Assembly (NCBI GenBank): GCA_946811695.1
Contig: OX328125.1
Span: 106,549,470 to 106,613,469 of the forward strand
Length of the DNA: 64,000 nt
Source of the DNA: Gonocerus acuteangulatus
Taxonomy: Eukaryota; Arthropoda; Insecta; Hemiptera; Coreidae
Direction: 5' to 3'
The notes under the pieces are model-generated. The model was not told the origin of the DNA. It ran no database searches and was given only the letters and a program-made list of their open reading frames with translations. The position numbers and the translations under genes were made by a program. Positions 11,352-22,185 of the stretch are shown here, piece after piece (position 1 is the first letter of the stretch; each line of letters starts with the position of its first letter).

Positions 11352-13188
11352 AAAGTCCGACTCGCAGGAACTGCATCATCTTAGCGCGGTTCCATTCATA
11401 TCCCTAGTGTCATTTTGTATACTTAGAATAGAAGCAGTTATTACTTTGTTTAGATCATTCTTAATGTAAACACATATTCCAAAGAAAAGCAAGATTGTCG
11501 GCAAGGCACAAGAAACTATTCTAAGCGAAAATTACTCTTTCCCAAGTTTCTCTCTACGAAGACTCTACTACGAATTTTTTTCTAATTGCCTTAACTTGCT
11601 TTACTAACATATCGATTTTACTGTTAAATGAAATTAAACAAAATAAAATTGTACAAGAAAATGGGAAAGTATTATTATGTTATTTTTTAATGTATTACGC
11701 CACGTAATGTATTACGTGCAAGTGTCTGACCCTACACAGAGTCTAAACATTCTCATTCTGCAAGAACTGCCTCATTTTAAGACGTATCCATTCTCGTCCA
11801 TATTGTAATTTCGAAAGTTTAAAATAGAACTAATCTTTTTTTTTTTTTTTTATTATTTCATGAAAACTGTTAACACCCACAGGTTAGAAGCGGAAATTCC
11901 TCAATCTAAATCAAGACTCTCAAAGTCAATTGAAAATACAAACACGCTTCTCAATTACTTGTCATGTTTTATTGAAAAAAAATGCAATCAAAATAACAGC
12001 AAGATATTAAAAACTAAGGCAAACCGAGAAAAAAAGCAATTAAGAACAAAGGTAAACAGAGATAAAAAAAATCTCTTTCTCTTGGCATGCTATATTTCTA
12101 ACAATGAATTGTTTTTCTTATTTTACTTAATCTGTTTTATTGTCAAATACATTATCCAACTATAAGCAATTACAACAAAACAAGGAATAAAAACAGGCAA
12201 AAAGAACCGTTCGAATAAACGAAATCAATTACTTCAAAGTTTAAGCACTTATTTATCCGATTGACATCGCTTATTCAAAACTTTCTTTAGAACCTTTTTT
12301 GTAGACCATTTAGTAAGCTTTCGAATGGTAACCTTTCCTTCCCAAGATTGTCAACGGGTTTCGAGATACTAACGAAAGTAGAAAAGGTTACCAAAACTTT
12401 TCTTGTCTGTTAATAAAATATTTTATTCTAACCCTTCCTTTAATCCAAACGTAACCAAAATTTCAACATATTAGTGTTGATGAAATTAGAACATGCAGAA
12501 AATGTTTCAACTGAATCCCATAATTCTAAGTACCAAAATCAAAGACAAAAAGAACAGTTCGAATAAGCGAAATCAATTACTTTGAAGTTTTAAGAACTTA
12601 TTTCTCCGATTGACATCGCCTAATCAAAACTTTCATCAGAACCATTTTTGTAGAGCATTTAGTGAGCTTTCTAATGGTCACCTACCGTTTCCCAAGATTC
12701 TCAACCTTTTTCGAGATATTAAGGAAAGTATACAATGTTACCAAAACTTTTTATGTCTGTTAATAAAATATTTTATTCTAACCCTTCCTAAACTCCAAAC
12801 GTAACAAAAATTTCAACATATTAGTTTTAATGAATGTAGAACATGCAGAAAATGTTTCAACTGAATCCCATGATTCTAAGTACCCAAACAAAAAACGGTA
12901 TTCAAAAACTATTTTTCCAATTTTCTCGAAAACGGTTAAAGCTATCGCCTTGAAAATGGTTTCATTCGTTTTCCTAGCCGAAGAAGCCTATAAAACGTGT
13001 ACTTACAAGCTTATGAACTCAAAAACGTAAGCGTTACGATTTTTTTGCGCGAATTTCGCCCCAAACGCCATCTTCCAGTGGGCGGATTCTGCTGGTTAAC
13101 GAACTTGACCTTTTAAATTGGACGACGGATTTTTGTACCAAAGTTCATCTCAATCGGACCATTAGGGAAGCCAGAAATGAGCGAACAG

Positions 13189-13257
<69 letters not shown>

Positions 13258-13395
13258 CAAATTTGAACCACCGTTATTTTCGGTCTCTAGGGGTTCTGAA
13301 ACGCGAAATTTTCTAGTTGGCACTTCCGGATTGTTTCATTGTATCAACCTGATAAGCGGGGTTCCTCCCTATGCGGGAGGGGGGAACCGCGCTAA
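11352..13395 (+). mobile_element. Family A Helentron-like (HINE) element, full length
   Basis: It begins AAGTCCGACTCGCAGGAACT, then ATCTTAGCGCGGTTCC. It ends with a (TA)n tract (13195-13250), the CCGTTATTTTCGGTCTC block, a hairpin (GGTTCCTCCCT with its complement, imperfect here) and AACCGCGCTAA. Length is about 2.04 kb, with no transposase. It sits in the right arm of the inverted repeat; the intact target is in the left arm (about 8711-8718), so the insertion point is inside a run of A and no target duplication is seen. Small open frames inside (11860, 12610, 12830) recur in other family A copies and show no known domain. Confidence 0.85.
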
Positions 13396-13508
13396 AAATA
13401 GACAACCCATCGTTTGCATATTCTATAGGCTTCATACTTTCGATTGGCATGGAGTTTGTGTATTAATCAAGTCGATGCAATTTTGAAAAAAAAAAAAAAA
13501 ATTAAATT

Positions 13509-14413
13509 GTTGTGTTGCCAAATCGGAACGTAAATAGCCTGCTTTAAATGTATTTACAGTTTAACTAATAAGACGTGTTAACCTAACTTGAAAACAAAAC
13601 AAATATCTAATAGATATTTTTTTAAATATCAAATTGAAGGCGGTATTTTTTTTAAAAATTAATTACTAAGAGAGAATTGGCTAGCGACAGAATAAAAAAT
13701 TTAAGCAACGCAGATACCAGAAAAAAAAACTTTCATTTATGACAGCCTAGTATATTCTGAGAATCTATATTCGAAACTCTAGCGGCCGTGACTTAAGGAA
13801 CTCTAGGTTCCAATGGAAATGTTTGCAGCCTACAAACGGATTTTCCTTTGTTTACTCAAAGTTATAGTTCCTGTGAAAGAATATAAGGCAAAATAAACAT
13901 ATAAATATTTAGGAAAATTACCCCCAAAATTAAATACGTATGAATATGTCTTTATGATATAAAAATATATTAAAATATGTTCCCACTTATCACAAACGAC
14001 CAAATTGTAGGTATTTTCAGATTTTGATACATAAAAACTAAGAAATAAAGAAAATCAAGGAACGAAATGCCGTACCTATACTAAATATAAACTATAAAAT
14101 CCTAATTTACAAACCAAAAAAAAAACAAAAAAACTCTAAATTGGATAAGCCGTTTCTGAGATTACCTTGCATAAACGCACAGAAAAAAATCAAACAATCA
14201 ATGTGTTGGGTGCTCTTGCGTTGATAAAGGCACCCAATAATATTTGCTCCATACATCTTCCATGTACAGGCATCGATCGATTACATTTTCATTCTATACA
14301 TAAATGACATTCTTAACATTAGCATAACGTTTTTATTTATGAGCCACAAACATAAAACAAACTTTTTTTGGGTGCTATTCCATTGATAAATGTCACAAAT
14401 ATATTTTTTTTTT
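13509..14413. other. No gene recognised
   Basis: AT-rich sequence with short homopolymers. No ORF, repeat terminus or RNA gene was identified. Confidence 0.5.
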
Positions 14414-15058
14414 TTGATAACCCGCCACTAAATACCTTTGCCATTCCTAGCTGTAATAGAGTGGTGCCCTATAGATAACCCGCCACTAAATACCTTTGTC
14501 ACTCCTAGCTGTAAGAGGGTAATGCCCTACAGATAACCAGCCAATAAATACCTTTGTCATTCCTAGCTGTAATAGGTTGGTGCCCTATAGATAACCCTCC
14601 AATAAATACCTTTGACATTCCTAGCTGTAATAGAGTGTTGCCCTATAGATAACCGGCCAATAAATACCTTTGACAATCCTTGCTGTAATAGGGTGGTGCC
14701 CTATAGATAACCAGCCAATAAATACCTTTGTCATTCCTAGCTGTAATAGGGTGGTGCCCTATAGATAACCAGCCACTAAATACCTTTGTCATTCCTAGCT
14801 GTAATAGAGTAGTGCCCTATGGATAACCAGCCAATAAATACCTTTGTCATTCCTAGCTGTAATAGAGTGGTGCCCTATAGATAACCAGCCAATAAATACC
14901 TTTGACATTCCTTGCTGTATTAGGACGGTTCCCTATAGATAACCAGCCAGTAAACACCTTTGACATTCCTTGCTGCAATAGGACGGTTCCCTATAGATTA
15001 CCATCCAGTAAACACCTTTGACATTCCTTGCTGCAATAGGTGGTTCCCTATAGATAAT
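14414..15058 (+). repeat. Minisatellite, 58-bp unit, about 11 copies
   Basis: The AGATAACC word recurs at 14473, 14531, 14589, 14647, 14705, 14763 (then GGAT at 14821), 14879, 14937 and 14995, exactly 58 bases apart, and once more 57 bases on at 15052. Each unit has ACCTTTGNCATTCCT and a GGTGNCCTATAGATAACC core. That core resembles the SINE family 1 tail (GGTGGTAACCTATAGATAAC), so the array may have grown from a SINE tail. Confidence 0.95.
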
Positions 15059-15199
15059 ATCGTACTAAAAATTCTTGTTATTAAGTAAAATAAATATATG
15101 CTTAGTTGCAAAACGTGGAAAGTTTGTAAGCGGGCATGAGAGTGACATCATTCTGCGCAGATATGAAGGCTGATTGTAATTTGTAAGTTCATAGGTCAG

Positions 15200-15250
15200 A
15201 ATTTGTGAATAAAAAGCGCCTTTTCCTGCTCTTTTACCGGTCTGACCGCT
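15200..15250 (+). promoter_or_regulatory. Possible core promoter of the first SLC46-like gene
   Basis: A TATA-like AATAAAAAGC lies at about 15208-15217, roughly 120 bases before the ATG at 15336, in otherwise unremarkable sequence after the minisatellite. The sequence between is GC-richer (GGTCTGACCGCTTTCGGAGG) and free of upstream ATGs close to the start. The transcription start is inferred only. Confidence 0.35.
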
Positions 15251-15335
15251 TTCGGAGGAATCTCAGGAAGACCGGGAGAGAGGGGATAAGGATGGATTAG
15301 TGTGACTTCACTCCTAGTCTCGCGTTCGGACGAAC

Positions 15336-16335
15336 ATGATCGACCAGACTCGTGCCCTCTCCTATAGGGAGAAAGCTCTTCATGTGATAAGCCTTATATC
15401 TGTCGAGCCTATGTTTGCTATGTATACCGTCGGATGGTCTATATCGATGCTCGCTATGCAGAACTTGAATCTTGACAAAGCTTGCAGGGTTAATCTAGGA
15501 TTTAATGACACCGTCTGCACGGCTATGCTTGCTAAGAACGAGTCAGACAATTATTGCGAGCAGTACTTTACTCTGAGAGATAACATGACGAATCCTGTGC
15601 CTTGGAAGTCGATGCTGTGCGATACTGAAGATGCTGTACAAGGCGCAGTCACTACGATGGGTATCTGGAAGACATTTCTGCAAAGCCTCATGCCAGCAGT
15701 GCTGATCCCGTTCGTTGGTTCGTGGACAGATCGACGAAGAAGAAGAAAACCCGCTATGCTCGTCCCAATATGTGGCGAGATTGTCACGCTGTTCGGATTC
15801 GTACTCTGCACCTACTTTTTCTACCAACTGCCGATGGAAGTTTCCGGTGTTACCGAAGCCTTCTTTCCTTCAATAACTGGTGGATGGATGACCATGTACA
15901 TGGCAGTATTCTCTTACATGGGCGATATCACCACCGTGAAATCTAGGACTATGAGAATAGGTATCGTAAATCTTGCAAACTCTGTTAGTGGTACCATTGG
16001 AACAGTTCTCTCCGGGATTCTGTATCAAAAGATCCACTACTACGGCGTTTTCTGCCTCTCAGGATGTCTTCATATTCTAGCCTTTGCTACGGGTTACAAG
16101 TTGATCAAAAATGGACCGAGTGTTCCTGTCGAAGAAAGAGAGAAAACTAATACTGATATGACTCCATTTGAGGAAGAACTGAAACCTGGGATAATCCCTT
16201 TTCTGAAAGACTTTTTTGACCTTCGTCACATCGTGGATATGCTCCGAGTGATCTTCAAGAAAGGGAAGCACAATCACAGGACACGGGTTGTCCTCTTGAT
16301 GGTCGTAGTAGTAGTGGTCTTGGGTCCATGGCAAG
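15336..16335 (+). CDS. SLC46-family (proton-coupled folate transporter-like) MFS transporter, first coding exon
   Basis: The 1000-base exon encodes about 333 residues of a plasma-membrane major facilitator protein. It shows an N-terminal helix (residues 15-45), an extracellular loop with glycosylation sites NDT, NES and NMT, and the MFS motif A GSWTDRRRRRKP (about residues 128-139) between helices 2 and 3. Helices 3-6 include FGFVLCTYFFYQL, GGWMTMYMAVFSYMGD and IGTVLSGILY, followed by the central cytoplasmic loop (FFDLRHIVDMLRVIF) and the start of helix 7. The exon ends GGCAAG followed by GTAAAT, a good splice donor, in phase 1. The remaining helices must lie in downstream exons not found here. 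The family carries folate or related solutes by proton symport; the substrate of this member is unknown. Its paralogue is at 53733. Confidence 0.9.
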
Positions 16336-17029
16336 GTAAATATATCCATAAAATTATTGTATAATATCTGCAACAATAATTTAAAACAATTAAAGACTTA
16401 GACCCCGATCACGTGCCTGTGGTTTGCACATTGGGAACAAAAAGACATTAAATAAAACTAGATATGGGCGATCTGAATCGATCTTTTAAAATATAGATTT
16501 TTGTCAAACAATCATTTATATTTCGTCAAATAAATTCCAAAATATACTCACGTTTTCAAGTAAACTAGTATTAAACATTTTTTTTACGCCAAAAGTAATT
16601 AGATTTAAAATCAGCCCCCCAAGAAACACTAATGTGGTAAATATCATAAAAAACAAAAAATAATAATTTTTGCCAAGTCCGGGGGAGACTTAACATTTGT
16701 GAGCGAAAAAGTAACGTGACATTTTGAAATTCAATATCTCCCCTTGAGATAAACCGATTTTTACGTCCTTGAGCTCTTTCAAAAAAAGAAAAAGTTCTTT
16801 TTCTACTCATAAAAATGACTACAGTATTATGGTACTTGTAAAAATGGTTCTCAAAATAACAAAAAAAATGTAAACGTTTTTGAATATAACGTCGATTTCA
16901 GAACACGTAGAAACACCCCAATAGGAAGGAAATGTGTCAATGTAGAGCCTTTATCGACCATCCAAATTTGGTTTGAATCTGGTAAATGTTCTTTGAAATA
17001 TGGCCGGATTGTTGACTCTTTAACAAAAT
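16336..17029. other. Presumed start of intron 1, no other gene seen
   Basis: AT-rich sequence after the splice donor. No acceptor plus continuing MFS reading frame was found in the window. Confidence 0.5.
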
Positions 17030-17159
17030 CTTGTGTTCCTTGACGCCTTTATTTGAGATGTTTGAGTAGGTGTCGACAAAAAACTATTATATAATAAAAC
17101 AAAATTGTTATTTCTATTCTAGGCATCTAAATGAAACAAGGAATAAGAACGAAACCACG

Positions 17160-17203
<44 letters not shown>

Positions 17204-17205
17204 CT
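17030..17205 (-). mobile_element. Family A 5' end remnant fused to a (TA)n tract
   Basis: Reverse-oriented family A 5' region (compare 3955-4075). The GGAACCGCGCTA-type motif is degraded to GAACGAAACCACGCTA and runs directly into (TA)n at 17160-17200. Confidence 0.5.
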
Positions 17206-17527
17206 CATTTTTTCAGATCATGAGTCTAAAAATGAACAGTAAAATGAGTTTGACGCTAAAGGACTAGGAGGTAAGAGCGTCATTTTTCCAGAAACAGGTC
17301 GTAGGACAGAACCCCTGACATATGCACGTCGCTTTCTGGGATCATAAAATTCACAATTTGAAGAATGTAGGATTTCTAATTGTTGCTAGTATCAAAACAG
17401 CCGCTGGAAAATAATTTTATTTTAAACTTATATAAATAACTAAAAAAACTTATTCTCCTTTAGGCTTCTTCGCTGGGGCATCATCTTCCTCGTCTCCCGG
17501 CTTCTTTCTCCAGCGGTGCTTGTTCCA

Positions 17528-17578
17528 TGGCCGTTATATTTCGCCCAACTCCTAATGGGCTTCATCAGACGTCGTGTT
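17528..17578 (-). ncRNA. Hammerhead-like ribozyme motif (intact core)
   Basis: On the minus strand: CTGATGA (17568-17562), one extra A, stem II GCCCA/TGGGC, GAAA (17542-17539), then TATA and ACG. The ACG can pair with the CGT directly before the core (stem I). All invariant core bases are present. Confidence 0.5.
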
Positions 17579-17623
17579 GTCTTGAGATGTGCAGGAGCTA
17601 TGAGCTTGAGGTGTGGAGGAGAC

Positions 17624-17675
17624 AACACGACGTCTGATGAAGCCCATTAGGAGTTGGGCTAAATATAACGGCCAT
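17624..17675 (+). ncRNA. Hammerhead-like motif with a broken core
   Basis: Inverted twin of the previous motif: CTGATGA at 17634-17640 and the same stem II. The GAAA is changed to TAAA at 17660, which removes the essential G12. Confidence 0.45.
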
Positions 17676-17894
17676 GGAACAAGCACCGCTGGAGAAAGAA
17701 GCCGGGAGACGAGTAAAAAAACAATTTTTATTTTATCCAATGCCCGTCGGTGGCGGTTGAGCCATTTGACGCCGAGCCTCCCAGTATTGAAGGTGACTTC
17801 CCACCATCCTTCCGCCTGAACATAGAGGGCAAATGTCCGAGTCTGCTAAGCCAAGGCGATGGAAGTAAAAAAACTTAATTTTTTGTATATTATA

Positions 17895-18440
17895 ATAGCT
17901 GAATGTCCGTGCTTCGTCACGGCAGATAAGTAGTTTTTTCATTTCGTTAAATAATGTATCAACAAAATTAACGCTACTATATAATTTTTTGCAGTTTATT
18001 ATAGCATGGTTCCCGCCATTTTGGTGGCGCCATGCTATATTTCATACATCAATTAATAAGTAATCAAAGTATAACGTTTCTTGACACTGGGGCGCTCCAG
18101 ACCAGTGTCAAGAAACAGAAAACCTAGAGATAACCCATTATCTATAATTGTCAATAATAAATGTAAGTTATAATTTAAAAATGTATGTTTCTCAGATGTC
18201 ATTTTGAAACACCCATTATATTTGCAAGCATTACCAAGAAGTGTTCTGCCTGCCGATGCTGTGCAAGGGTTCCGGATATTATTACCTCGGATGGACCATC
18301 TCCAGGTATAGCGTAAATTCTATGGGGGAGAAGTTGAAATGAACCGCAATTAAAATGGTAATGTGTTCCCTCATAGCGTAAACACTATGAAGGACAGTTT
18401 ATTTCTAGTAATTCAAGGACTGTCATCATAGTGGAAATTA
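17895..18440 (+). repeat. Interspersed repeat R, copy 1
   Basis: It begins TAGCTGAATGTCCGTGCTTC, in which CCGTG and CACGG form a small hairpin. It matches 54665-55435 over most of its length, including AGTAATCAAAGTATAA and the CACCCATTATATTTGC blocks. It is not classified; no ORF. Confidence 0.7.
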
Positions 18441-18453
18441 ACCTAAATTAAAA

Positions 18454-19205
18454 AAGTCCGTCACGCAGGAGCTGCATAACTAAGCACTTTCCTCACAATT
18501 GGGTAGTGTAGAGTGCATTCCTGAGTAATTTGCTTAAAATAACCTATAGAGATAAATAAAATAAATACATAAATTGTTCTACTCTTTAGCATTTTTTATG
18601 AGCAGCCGTTTCAATTTTTAATTTTGGCATTAATTTCCTTCCAGAGTTTAGTGTATGCGGGGTACTAAACTACGTACTAAATACACAAAGCTTCACATTT
18701 TAATCTATTGATCTTGAAGTTTCGCGAACCTACGTTTAGCGGAAGAATTCAATACAAACATAGTACAAAGTAACACCCCCCCCCCCTTCAATAGACCGAT
18801 CTAGTTCATTTTTACAACACTTCTTTCTTATTAGATACCCAGGACGTATAAAGACTTTCGTTACAATACAACAGAAATTACGACCGGTATAAGGAAATTA
18901 GTAATTTCTGCCCGGAGTAAACCCCCCTTCTAGTCAACCAATTTAGTCTATTTTCATAAAAAAATGTTCTCTTCAGTTGACCACAACGAATACCGAGTTT
19001 CGTTTAAATATAACAAAAATTATGGCTGGTATTGGTAAATAACTACTTTGGCTCCGGAGTAAACCCCCCCTCCAGATGGACCGATTTTGTTGGTTAACGA
19101 ACTCGTTCAATCGTTTGATGGGGGAATACTACATTCCAAGTTTCGTGGCGAAAAAACAAAAACTCTGGCCTTTATCGTGTTAACCGACACATATATAACT
19201 ATATA

Positions 19206-19256
<51 letters not shown>
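18454..19256 (+). mobile_element. Family B Helentron-like (HINE) element, 3' end missing
   Basis: It begins AAGTCCGTCACGCAGGAGCT, then TAAGCACTTTCCTC. The body matches other family B copies (for example 34736-35660) up to the (TA)n tract at 19207-19256, where the PLE begins. The 3' hairpin end is absent. Confidence 0.8.
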
Positions 19257-19262
<6 letters not shown>

Positions 19263-19304
19263 TGTTCATTCGGCATCTGTCTCCAGCGGTCTTGCTCCTC
19301 CTGT

Positions 19305-19355
19305 CATCGCAATATTTCGCCGGATTCCTCTCCGGCTTCTTCAGGCAATCATTCA
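19305..19355 (-). ncRNA. Hammerhead-like ribozyme motif at the PLE 3' end
   Basis: Minus strand: CTGAAGA (19344-19338), an extra A, stem II GCCGG/CCGGC, GAAA (19318-19315), TATT, then GCGATGA. The 5 bases GCGAT pair with ATTGC upstream of the core as stem I (one G-U). Same motif as at 22083-22133. Confidence 0.5.
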
Positions 19356-21478
19356 TCCTTGCTGATTGGTAAGGGAATGAGCTCGTCAGCGGTTTGGGCC
19401 CTTCTTATCCTTCTTGGTCGGAGACTATGCGAGCCAATGAACTGGGGCGTCTCTGGGCCAATCGGGTTCCGTCTGTCTATGTTAACTTCCTCGGTCGTCC
19501 GTTCGGGGCGCTGGTGGTCCTGTATGAGTGGATTGTCTCCAGTCTTCTTCAGGATGGCCCGCCAGGTGTTGGAGAGGATGAGTCCTTCTTCTCTATTGAA
19601 GTTGGCTGGATTTTTGTGGATCTCAATCGCCTCTCTGATGAGTCTCCTGTTCAGCGTGTCTTCCTTAGCCAGGGTCTTGGCTTGATCAAACAGGACTTGT
19701 CTGGGGCACTCTTCTCCATGTGTTGCCACCGCAGAAGTTTTGGTGCGTCCCAGCCTGTAGTCTGCAGCGTGTTGCGCGATTCGAGTGGCTACCTACTTCC
19801 TTGTCTGTCCTATATACACTTTCCCACAGTCACATGGTAGAAGATATACACCCTGGTCTTGCAACCGCTGCTTGTCCTTGCTTGTGCTCAGCCAATCCCC
19901 GATTTTGTTCAGCGGCTTGTAGGCGACCTCCATATCCTGTTTCCTAAATAGTCTGCCTAGCTTCTCGCTGACCCCGCTGACATACGGTAGGGTAATTCTG
20001 CTTCTAGTTTGTGTTTCCCTCCGGTTGTTCTCATCGCGGTGGCGATTTTTCACCATCCTTATCGTTCGGGCCAACTTCTTCCTGTCATATCCATTCCCCG
20101 CTAAGTCGTCCGTCAGTTGACTAAGTTCTGATCTTAGGAGTGATTCGTTACTGCACAGAGTTATAGCTCTGTGTGTCAGTGTCTTAACCACTCCCATTTT
20201 TTGTGCCGTGTGGTGGTGAGAATCGGCGTGGAGGTATCTTCCTGTGGCCGTGGGTTTTCTGTATACAGTGTGCTCCAGTTCACCGTTGGTTCCTTTCATG
20301 ATCAGGAGGTCCAGGAAAGGCAATCTGCCATCCTTCTCTTCTTCGATGGTAAATCTGATGGCTGGGTGCAAATTGTTCATGAGATGGAGGAATTTTTTTA
20401 GTTCCTCTGCACCATGTTGCCAGATTGCGAAGACATCGTCCACGTATCGTAGCCAAAGCTTCGGTTTGTGTTCGCTGCCCTCGATCAGTCGCCTTTCGAA
20501 GTCCTCCATGAAAATGTCAGCCACAACTGGTGATAGGGGACTACCCATGGCCACTCCATCCCTCTGCTTATAGATGATTCCCTTGTACTGGAAGTAGCAG
20601 GAAGTTAGAACTAGTTCAGCTAGTTCCATCATCCCTCCCTCCAAGAATTTATTGTCTTTGATGATCTGGGTAGCATCTTTAGCTGGAAGGTTGGTGAAGA
20701 GGGACTCCACATCAAAGCTCACCATCAGGTCTCCTTCTTCGAGCTTAGTGTTTTTTAGGATTTCCACCAAGTGAATAGAATTCCGTACTGCCGAAAAGGA
20801 CTGGCCAGTGTAAGGTTTCAGAGCTTTTGCCAGCACTTTGCTGGCTCTGTACGTGGGTGCTCCAATCATTGAGACTATAGGCCTGAGGGGTGCTCCTTCT
20901 TTGTGGATTTTTGGTAAACCATAGATCCGGGGTATTCTGGAGTCACCGGGGGCCATCTCTGCGATTCGTGCCTTGTCTTTGATCTTCTCCTTTAAGATTT
21001 TATTTATTTGGTTTTCAATTCGCTTGGTGGGGTCCTTTATGTTCTTCTCGTATGTGTTTATGGACAGTAAGCCTTCCATTTTATCTTCATAGGATGTTTT
21101 GTTGAGGATCACTGTCATATTTCCTTTATCAGCCTTTGTGATTATGACATCTTCCCTCTTCCTCAGATCACATAGGGCTTTTCTTTGGGCTGGTGTTAAG
21201 TTGTCTTTCGGGGGCCTGGCTCTTCCGACGAGGTAGGCAGCTTGTAACCTGATCGTTTCAGCCTTGTCTTTATCCATCCGGAAGAGGGCGGCCTCGATGC
21301 TGGTTACAAGTTCCTCCGTCGGGTTGCGTTTTGGTGCCACCGCGAAATTCATGCCTTTTTCAAGGCCTTCTGTGGCTTCCTGAGACAACTCAATACCAGC
21401 CAGGTTTACAATGACTTTTCTGTCCGGCGAGGAAACGTACACCCTGACCAGGAGACTGAGCAAAACGAGGTGCCGCAT
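19349..21478 (-). pseudogene. PLE reverse transcriptase plus GIY-YIG endonuclease, one frameshift
   Basis: The 561-codon frame 21478-19793 is a Penelope-type RT. It shows ITKADKGNMTVIL, IYGLPKIHKEGAPLRPIVS, VSFDVESLFTNLP, GVAMGSPLSPVVADIFMEDFE and the catalytic LRYVDDVFAIW, followed by LPFLDLLI and TVYRKPTATGRYLHADSHH. The C-terminus begins the GIY-YIG nuclease (GVYLLPCDCGKVYIGQTRK). Near 19795 the frame shifts and continues as HGEECPRQVLFDQAKTLA..NRRLIREAIEIHKNP to 19349, the rest of the nuclease. Apart from this shift it looks intact, so the copy is young. The N-terminus before residue 20 may not be native. PLEs reverse-transcribe their RNA at nuclease-cut target DNA. Confidence 0.92.
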
Positions 21479-21724
21479 AGCGACAACACGTAATGATCTC
21501 GACTTCCTACGGAGATGCAGGGATGAGAAGGTGACAACTGAATACCAGCCAGGTTTACAATGACTTTTCTGTCCACTCGTGGGCGTGGTAGTTGTCGCAA
21601 AAAATCATCTTTAACGACCAGGGCCACAAAATTTGATTTTTGCGTTAATTTGTCCCATTTTTTCATTTTCTTATCGGCGTTTTTTGTCCCTTCCTTTTTT
21701 GCCTTGTCATCAGTAATACGGAGA

Positions 21725-22185
21725 AGAGTGCCCCAGACAAGTCCTGTTTGATCAAGCCAAGACCCTGGCTAAGGAAGACACGCTGAACAGGAGACTCATC
21801 AGAGAGGCGATTAAGATCCACAAAAATCCAGCCAACTTCAATAGAGAAGAAGGACTCATCCTCTCCAACACCTGGCGGGCCATCCTGAAGAAGACTGGAG
21901 ACAATCCACTCATACAGGACCACCAGCGCCCCGAACGGACGACCGAGGAAGTTAACATAGACAGACGGAACCCGATTGGCCCAGAGACGCCCCAGTTCAT
22001 TGGCTCGCATAGTCTCCGACCAAGAAGGATAAGAAGGGCCCAAACCGCTGATGAGCTCATTCCTTTACCAACCAGCAAGGATGAATGATTGCCTGAAGAA
22101 GCCGGAGAGGAATCCGGCGAAATATTGCGATGACAGGAGGAGCAAGACCGCTGGAGACAGATGCCGAATGAACAACACATTTAAT
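21725..22185 (+). pseudogene. Inverted 3' fragment of the same PLE (endonuclease C-terminus)
   Basis: Plus-strand sequence encodes the nuclease tail again (ending near 22043 in the region encoding IRRAQTADELIPL). It matches the reverse complement of 19257-19720 with very few differences. It lacks everything upstream of the CPRQVLFDQ region. Confidence 0.85.
22083..22133 (+). ncRNA. Hammerhead-like ribozyme motif (second PLE copy)
   Basis: CTGAAGA at 22093-22099, extra A, stem II GCCGG (22101-22105) with CCGGC (22114-22118), GAAA at 22119-22122, TATT, and GCGAT pairing with ATTGC before the core. Confidence 0.5.

Larger units (their letters stand above)
8599..13508. repeat. Large inverted repeat containing a mariner-like element
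   Basis: The left arm (about 8599-9680) is repeated inverted at about 10430-11350, and after a 2-kb insertion at 13396-13508. Outer limits are the T-rich and A-rich tracts next to AATTTAATT and its complement. The arms include the mariner-like terminus and flanking DNA on both sides, so this is an inverted duplication of a mariner-bearing segment and not simple TIRs. The unique centre is 9690-10430. Confidence 0.8.
17450..17720. repeat. Palindromic PLE terminal repeat with two hammerhead-like motifs
   Basis: Sequence 17490-17580 is repeated inverted at 17620-17715 around a 40-base centre. Both arms contain the end structure seen in the PLE at 19.3-22.2 kb, including the CACCGCTGGAGAAAGAAGCC stretch that parallels ACCGCTGGAGACAGATGCC there. 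It is a solo PLE end pair without coding sequence. Confidence 0.75.

Noticed and set aside
14414..15058. 58-bp regular repeats as a possible CRISPR array
   Set aside because: The whole unit is conserved with no variable spacer; it is a minisatellite.
19257..19947. Plus-strand ORFs opposite the PLE nuclease
   Set aside because: They are antisense shadows of the minus-strand PLE gene and its inverted copy.
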